Source: Eubacteriales bacterium (lineage in GTDB: Bacteria; Bacillota; Clostridia; Lachnospirales; Lachnospiraceae). Taken from it: a stretch of 64,000 nucleotides of DNA. The notes beneath the pieces are model-generated. The model saw only the letters and a list, made by a program, of their open reading frames with translations. It was not told the DNA's origin and ran no database searches. Position 1 is the first letter of the stretch, and every line of letters begins with the position of its first letter. The stretch spans positions 1 to 64,000 of the forward strand of contig JAUNHC010000023.1 in the NCBI GenBank assembly GCA_030524175.1. Reading direction: 5' to 3'. Positions 60,516-64,000 of this stretch are shown here, in pieces. A program made the translations under genes and the position numbers.

Positions 60516-61073
60516 ATGAAGGATTTTACACAAATGGTATTACGATTGAAAGGAAGACTTCCATCAAAGCAGGTAGATGTTCTGGATACCGTTTTTCAGG
60601 AAATGACGGGTCAAACGGAGAAAAAGAATCCGGGAGTAGGTGAGCAGATGCTCAGCATGTTTAGGAAAACAAGAGAAAAAGAAATATTTCTACAGTTGTT
60701 TAGGCTTACCACAGGATTTTCTTTTCAGGACTACCTTCTCCAGTGTTTGGAGACAATCGGGCAAGAAATGTCATCAGAAAAGGTAAAGAGCTTCCAATAT
60801 ATGGGATTCACTTTTATTCCCTATAAGACACTTCCGTCAAATATGCATTTACGCACATTGGGAAGCCACCTGTTTTCTGAAAATGAATTGAAGATGGGAA
60901 CACAGCAGCCAGACGTAGATAAACGCTCTTGGAACTATGGCGATTTTTGCGAGGCAAGTAAAAATACGGATGCGGTGATCTTCATATGCAAGGAAACTGG
61001 AAAATTGTATTTCCCGACAGAGCATGAATTATTTGGTTGGAAGGAGGATCCAAATGAAGAAGAGGTGCTATAA
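60516..61073 (+). CDS. Hypothetical element protein, 185 residues
   Basis: From ATG 60516 (MKDFTQMVLRLKGRLPSKQV) the protein is helical at first and globular later (FQYMGFTFIPYKTLPSNMHL, KLYFPTEHELFGW). AGGAGG at 60499-60504 is followed by an out-of-frame ATG-AAA-TGA at 60511 that overlaps the real start. No family was recognised. It opens the last operon of the window. Confidence 0.6.
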   Translation: MKDFTQMVLRLKGRLPSKQVDVLDTVFQEMTGQTEKKNPGVGEQMLSMFRKTREKEIFLQLFRLTTGFSFQDYLLQCLETIGQEMSSEKVKSFQYMGFTFIPYKTLPSNMHLRTLGSHLFSENELKMGTQQPDVDKRSWNYGDFCEASKNTDAVIFICKETGKLYFPTEHELFGWKEDPNEEEVL

Positions 61074-61203
61074 AATCAAATGGTATGGTGTTAATGAACT
61101 GGATTTGTTAACCATTGAAAGTATGTGGCGTGATGGGTATCGTTTTTGTATCAACGATGGAAAAATACAAAGGCTCATGCTGGTGACAAAGCAGCAGGTG
61201 TAA
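61054..61203 (+). CDS. Small element protein, 49 residues
   Basis: ATG 61054 with AAGGAGG upstream, inside the end of the previous gene, gives MKKRCYKIKWYGVNELDLLT and a basic tail to 61203. Strong ribosome site, overlap with the previous gene and an 18-bp gap to the next support it. No domain is known. Confidence 0.6.
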   Translation: MKKRCYKIKWYGVNELDLLTIESMWRDGYRFCINDGKIQRLMLVTKQQV

Positions 61204-61221
61204 ACCTGGAAGGGAGTGCTT

Positions 61222-62337
61222 ATGTATTATGAAGACGATTTCTATAAAGAGTTTAAAAAGGAGATTGAATTTCATGAATGGTTATATGATGTGGGAAGCC
61301 GTGCAGAGTGGGTCCGTGAATCATCAAAAAAACTGAAGATTTTAGAAACTTCAGAAGGAGAAGCACTGTGTACGCCAATCGAAGATGCTGATATGGAACA
61401 GATCATGGATGATACAAGGAAAAATGCCGGTCTGTACCTGCAGTATCAAAATAAAGTTGTTCCAATTGGAATGACTGCAATCGGTACCTTGAAAGCAAGG
61501 GCAAGGATCAATGGTAATGCACTATCGGATGTAACCAAGCAGGTGCTTGCAGATATCCTGAACGAATGCCTGAAGGTTTCAAAGGGTGATGCACTGCTCC
61601 GCATTTTTGAAGGAAAAGTCCGGGCGGTATTATCTGGAGACCAAAAAGATTATGCCATTATTGAGATGCCGGATCTGTTCATGGTAGCATCAGCCTATGT
61701 GAATGATTACCGTGAAAATGAGTTCCTGTACGGATATGTAGACCATTACATAGCGACGCTTGCTTGGAAGATTGCAGACGATAAGCTGACAAAAGCCTAT
61801 AAAGATTTACTGGAACAGCATGGACGCAAGCAGACCGGAGATCTATCGGCATATATTCGTGTCACAACCTCAGATGTCGGAGCATCTGGTGCCAATATTT
61901 TTTATTCCTTATGGGAAGGCGGACATACAGTGGTCCTTGGTGAAGCTATGAAGATCCGACATGAACATAGTAATGGGATTGAGGATTTTACCAGTAATAT
62001 GGAACATGTCTTTGATTATTATAAAGAAGTCTTAAATGACATGGGCAGGCTTTATGACATCCATATCAGCTATCCGGCAAATGCCATGGCACGCGTCATG
62101 AATAAGCAGGGTTTTTCAAAAAAGCTGATCGGAGAGGCCGTAGAAAATTTTAAAACGGTCTTTGGAGAAAAGCCGTGTACAGCCTATGAGGTGTACTGCG
62201 GGATCTGCGAATCCATATTTTTAGCGAAGCGTGACGGCGGTAATATCAAAGCTATGATCCAGCTGGAGGAAAAGGCAGCACGATGCATTTCCATACGTTG
62301 GCATGACTACGATATTCCCGGAGATTTTACATATTAA
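61222..62337 (+). CDS. DUF932-like element protein
   Basis: The product is 371 residues from ATG 61222, with AAGGGAG upstream. Segments such as TRKNAGLYLQYQNKVVPIGM, SDVGASGANIFYSLWEGG and GEAMKIRHEHSNGIEDF resemble plasmid/phage-type DUF932 proteins in layout; the match is uncertain. Elements often carry such genes near single-strand annealing proteins. It has no membrane segment. Confidence 0.55.
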   Translation: MYYEDDFYKEFKKEIEFHEWLYDVGSRAEWVRESSKKLKILETSEGEALCTPIEDADMEQIMDDTRKNAGLYLQYQNKVVPIGMTAIGTLKARARINGNALSDVTKQVLADILNECLKVSKGDALLRIFEGKVRAVLSGDQKDYAIIEMPDLFMVASAYVNDYRENEFLYGYVDHYIATLAWKIADDKLTKAYKDLLEQHGRKQTGDLSAYIRVTTSDVGASGANIFYSLWEGGHTVVLGEAMKIRHEHSNGIEDFTSNMEHVFDYYKEVLNDMGRLYDIHISYPANAMARVMNKQGFSKKLIGEAVENFKTVFGEKPCTAYEVYCGICESIFLAKRDGGNIKAMIQLEEKAARCISIRWHDYDIPGDFTY

Positions 62338-62389
62338 GCAGAAAGGCAGGAATACCTGTCTTTTTTGCTGCCAAACAGGAGGAAAGAAA

Positions 62390-62917
62390 TTGAAGAGAAA
62401 AATCATGGTGACAGATGGAATGGATGTGGCCGGCGTATTTATGTCCAGCTACATCAATGTCCTCGGTTTTAAGGAAGAACCTTTTCTGCATGGCATGCAG
62501 AGACAGAGCCAGGAGATCCAGGGAAATATGACGTATCTGGCATTTGAGTGGATGCATCAGCTGAGCAAGATAAAGGATTTCGATGGCCGTAACGAAGCAT
62601 CGGTCCTGATGGCGAGGGATGTGTGTCTGCATGTCCCTGAAATGCCTAAGCTGCATGTGATCCCATACAGTGGAGAGACATACATGGAAGTAGAGATAAG
62701 CGATGACGGGCAGGTCGTGGAAATGATGACGGCTTACCTGGCAGCAGACAGCAAAAATGCATACCAGGACTTCCTATTATATGCAACGATTGAGGAAGGA
62801 ACCTTGCAGCAGACAATGGCTCGGCTGTTTCGGATGTGGTTGGGCATGGAACGGGAATGTCCTCTCGCACAGAGGGCCAGCAGCTATTGTGAACAGCATA
62901 CCCTTCCTTATATTTAG
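62390..62917 (+). CDS. Hypothetical element protein, 175 residues
   Basis: TTG 62390 with CAGGAGG upstream gives (M)KRKIMVTDGMDVAGVFMSS; ATG 62405 is an alternative. Globular, slightly acidic, no recognised domain. It lies between two similar-sized hypothetical genes in one tight operon; the next gene follows after 11 bp. Confidence 0.6.
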   Translation: MKRKIMVTDGMDVAGVFMSSYINVLGFKEEPFLHGMQRQSQEIQGNMTYLAFEWMHQLSKIKDFDGRNEASVLMARDVCLHVPEMPKLHVIPYSGETYMEVEISDDGQVVEMMTAYLAADSKNAYQDFLLYATIEEGTLQQTMARLFRMWLGMERECPLAQRASSYCEQHTLPYI

Positions 62918-62928
62918 GAGGTGAGGGC

Positions 62929-63897
62929 ATGAAACTGACACAGGAAGACCTGGAGATGATGCCGGCTTGGGTACAGTCCGGCACTCATACAGTCCATTTT
63001 CTGGAATGGCTGTTGGGGGATTCCTCTCTGGAGGAAGTATCAGGGCATGTCCTAATCAAAGTACCGCAAAAGGATTTCCTGTTTTTGTACACTGCAGAAG
63101 ACCGGTGCTTAAGCATCAAAGAACCCTTGAATTTCTGTGGAATGTTTTACAAAAACAGCTATTCCTTGCACGACGTACAGGAACCACTTCGGGAGATGCT
63201 TGGTATACCCAGAGATATCGTATTCCCGTCGAAGGAAGAAACAGAAAGAATCCTGGAGCAGGAGATTTCAGAAAAGGTTTTTGATATCATCCAGAACCAC
63301 TGGGACGAGGTACTCCTAAAAAAGAAATTTAAAACCGTGCAGTTAATCCCGGCTTTAAAGCGTGAGGATGTCCGAAACATGGCGGAGGAATTTTACCTGG
63401 AAGGCAGAACTGCGGAAGACGTAGTATACCGGCCGAAGTTTACCTTACAAGGACAGCTTCCAGACCGCTATTATCTTTTATATCTGGAACAGGGCTCTCA
63501 CGTGGTAAATGCCATGGCGAGACAATGGATCTACAAACGGATTCCAGAAATCTCAAAACAAAGGATTCTCTACGGATGCATCCGGGAGGAGATGCGTGAG
63601 ATATCTGGCAGTGGATGTTTATCAAAAGTCCGGCAGATGCAAAATTGTCTGGAAGGGCTAAAAGAGGAGTCTGTTCAGGTGGAAATCTGTAAAAAAGGGA
63701 AAACCTTATGTATCCGGATGCGGGCATCGGATCTGTTGGGCGGTAAGGGAAGATATCTTTTAGAAGTGCTTCCACCAAGAGAACGGATGCAGTACGAAAG
63801 GATATTTGGGAAATCCGCTGCCCTGCGGATTGAGGATATCCAACGCGTTGTACATAACCGGAGACTTCTGTATGCACAGGAACAGGAAGCAGCATAG
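62929..63897 (+). CDS. Hypothetical element protein, 322 residues
   Basis: The product opens MKLTQEDLEMMPAWVQSGTH. It has a helical middle (EKVFDIIQNHWDEVLLKKKF) and a segment RYYLLYLEQGSHVVNAMARQ that recalls DUF5688-like element proteins, though I am not sure. AGGAGGTGAGGGC precedes the ATG. Co-transcribed with its neighbours. Confidence 0.6.
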   Translation: MKLTQEDLEMMPAWVQSGTHTVHFLEWLLGDSSLEEVSGHVLIKVPQKDFLFLYTAEDRCLSIKEPLNFCGMFYKNSYSLHDVQEPLREMLGIPRDIVFPSKEETERILEQEISEKVFDIIQNHWDEVLLKKKFKTVQLIPALKREDVRNMAEEFYLEGRTAEDVVYRPKFTLQGQLPDRYYLLYLEQGSHVVNAMARQWIYKRIPEISKQRILYGCIREEMREISGSGCLSKVRQMQNCLEGLKEESVQVEICKKGKTLCIRMRASDLLGGKGRYLLEVLPPRERMQYERIFGKSAALRIEDIQRVVHNRRLLYAQEQEAA

Positions 63898-63924
63898 AAC
63901 GATTGAGATGGAGGAAATGAATCT

Positions 63925-64000
63925 ATGAAAAATTACCAATATATGAATCTGGAACAGAAAATAATTAAAATAAGGAAGAAAATACCGGCTCTGACCAAAA
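63925..64000 (+). CDS. Start of an ERF-type single-strand annealing protein (cut by window end)
   Basis: ATG 63925 with GGAGGAAATGAATCT upstream opens MKNYQYMNLEQKIIKIRKKI and continues PALTK to the window edge. The segment resembles the start of ERF-family annealing proteins common in Firmicute elements and phages. Only 25 residues are visible, so the call is provisional. Confidence 0.45.
   Translation, partial: MKNYQYMNLEQKIIKIRKKIPALTK

Noticed and set aside
35000-64000. Integrase, relaxase or antibiotic-resistance gene of the element
   Set aside because: None was found in any frame in this window; they are expected further right.

Overview
The window looks like chromosome from an anaerobic Gram-positive gut bacterium, most likely a member of the Lachnospiraceae (Clostridia). 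The evidence is AT-leaning DNA with strong AGGAGG ribosome binding sites, TTGACA-17-TATAAT promoters, frequent TTG/GTG starts, gene families typical of that group, and a Tn916-related conjugative element. No rRNA, tRNA, CRISPR array or intact insertion sequence was seen.

Region 1 (1-12.9 kb) is a sugar-uptake and sugar-oxidation regulon. It holds a secreted alpha/beta hydrolase (631-2181), an unusually long LacI-family regulator (2345-4441), a minus-strand pair (sugar-isomerase-like TIM barrel and Gfo/Idh/MocA dehydrogenase, 6592-4487), and a plus-strand operon (second TIM barrel, sugar-binding protein, ABC ATPase, permease, second dehydrogenase, 6957-12760). Four promoters carry the same palindrome, TTGCGCAA, so they are probably controlled together by the LacI protein. 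Its C-terminal half is homologous to the transporter's own binding protein. The substrate is unknown.

Region 2 (12.9-20.9 kb) has a membrane-bound GGDEF protein, a DUF3795 protein, a nitrilase-type amidohydrolase, a DUF1697 protein, and two paralogous membrane-anchored alpha/beta hydrolases. One hydrolase is co-transcribed with a TetR regulator. Both loci have a promoter flanked by two copies of a locus-specific operator.

Region 3 (20.9-34.8 kb) is a one-directional run of small accessory genes: membrane proteins, XRE/GyrI-like, PEBP, MBL-fold, GNAT, DUF3795, DUF1349 and C_GCAxxG_C_C proteins. It contains many broken genes. Several genes, intact and broken, are preceded by copies of one roughly 45-55 nt leader that starts at or just after the previous stop codon. 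This gives the region a cassette-like structure. It ends with an ABC exporter and truncated pieces of an ABC-2 permease and a radical SAM gene.

Region 4 (about 35 kb to the end) is part of an integrative conjugative element. It carries a ParM/ParR-like pair, a signal peptidase, Tn916 orf7/orf8-like regulators, and a type IV secretion module: VirB2-like and VirB6-like proteins, a transglycosylase/C39 peptidase, a PrgI-like protein, VirB4 and VirD4. It also has a DUF6017-type protein, an S1-like protein, a cold-shock protein and, at the edge, a probable ERF-type recombination gene. Four operon leaders contain terminator hairpins of similar layout, which suggests control by attenuation or antitermination. 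Integrase, relaxase and cargo genes are not in the window and probably lie beyond 64 kb.
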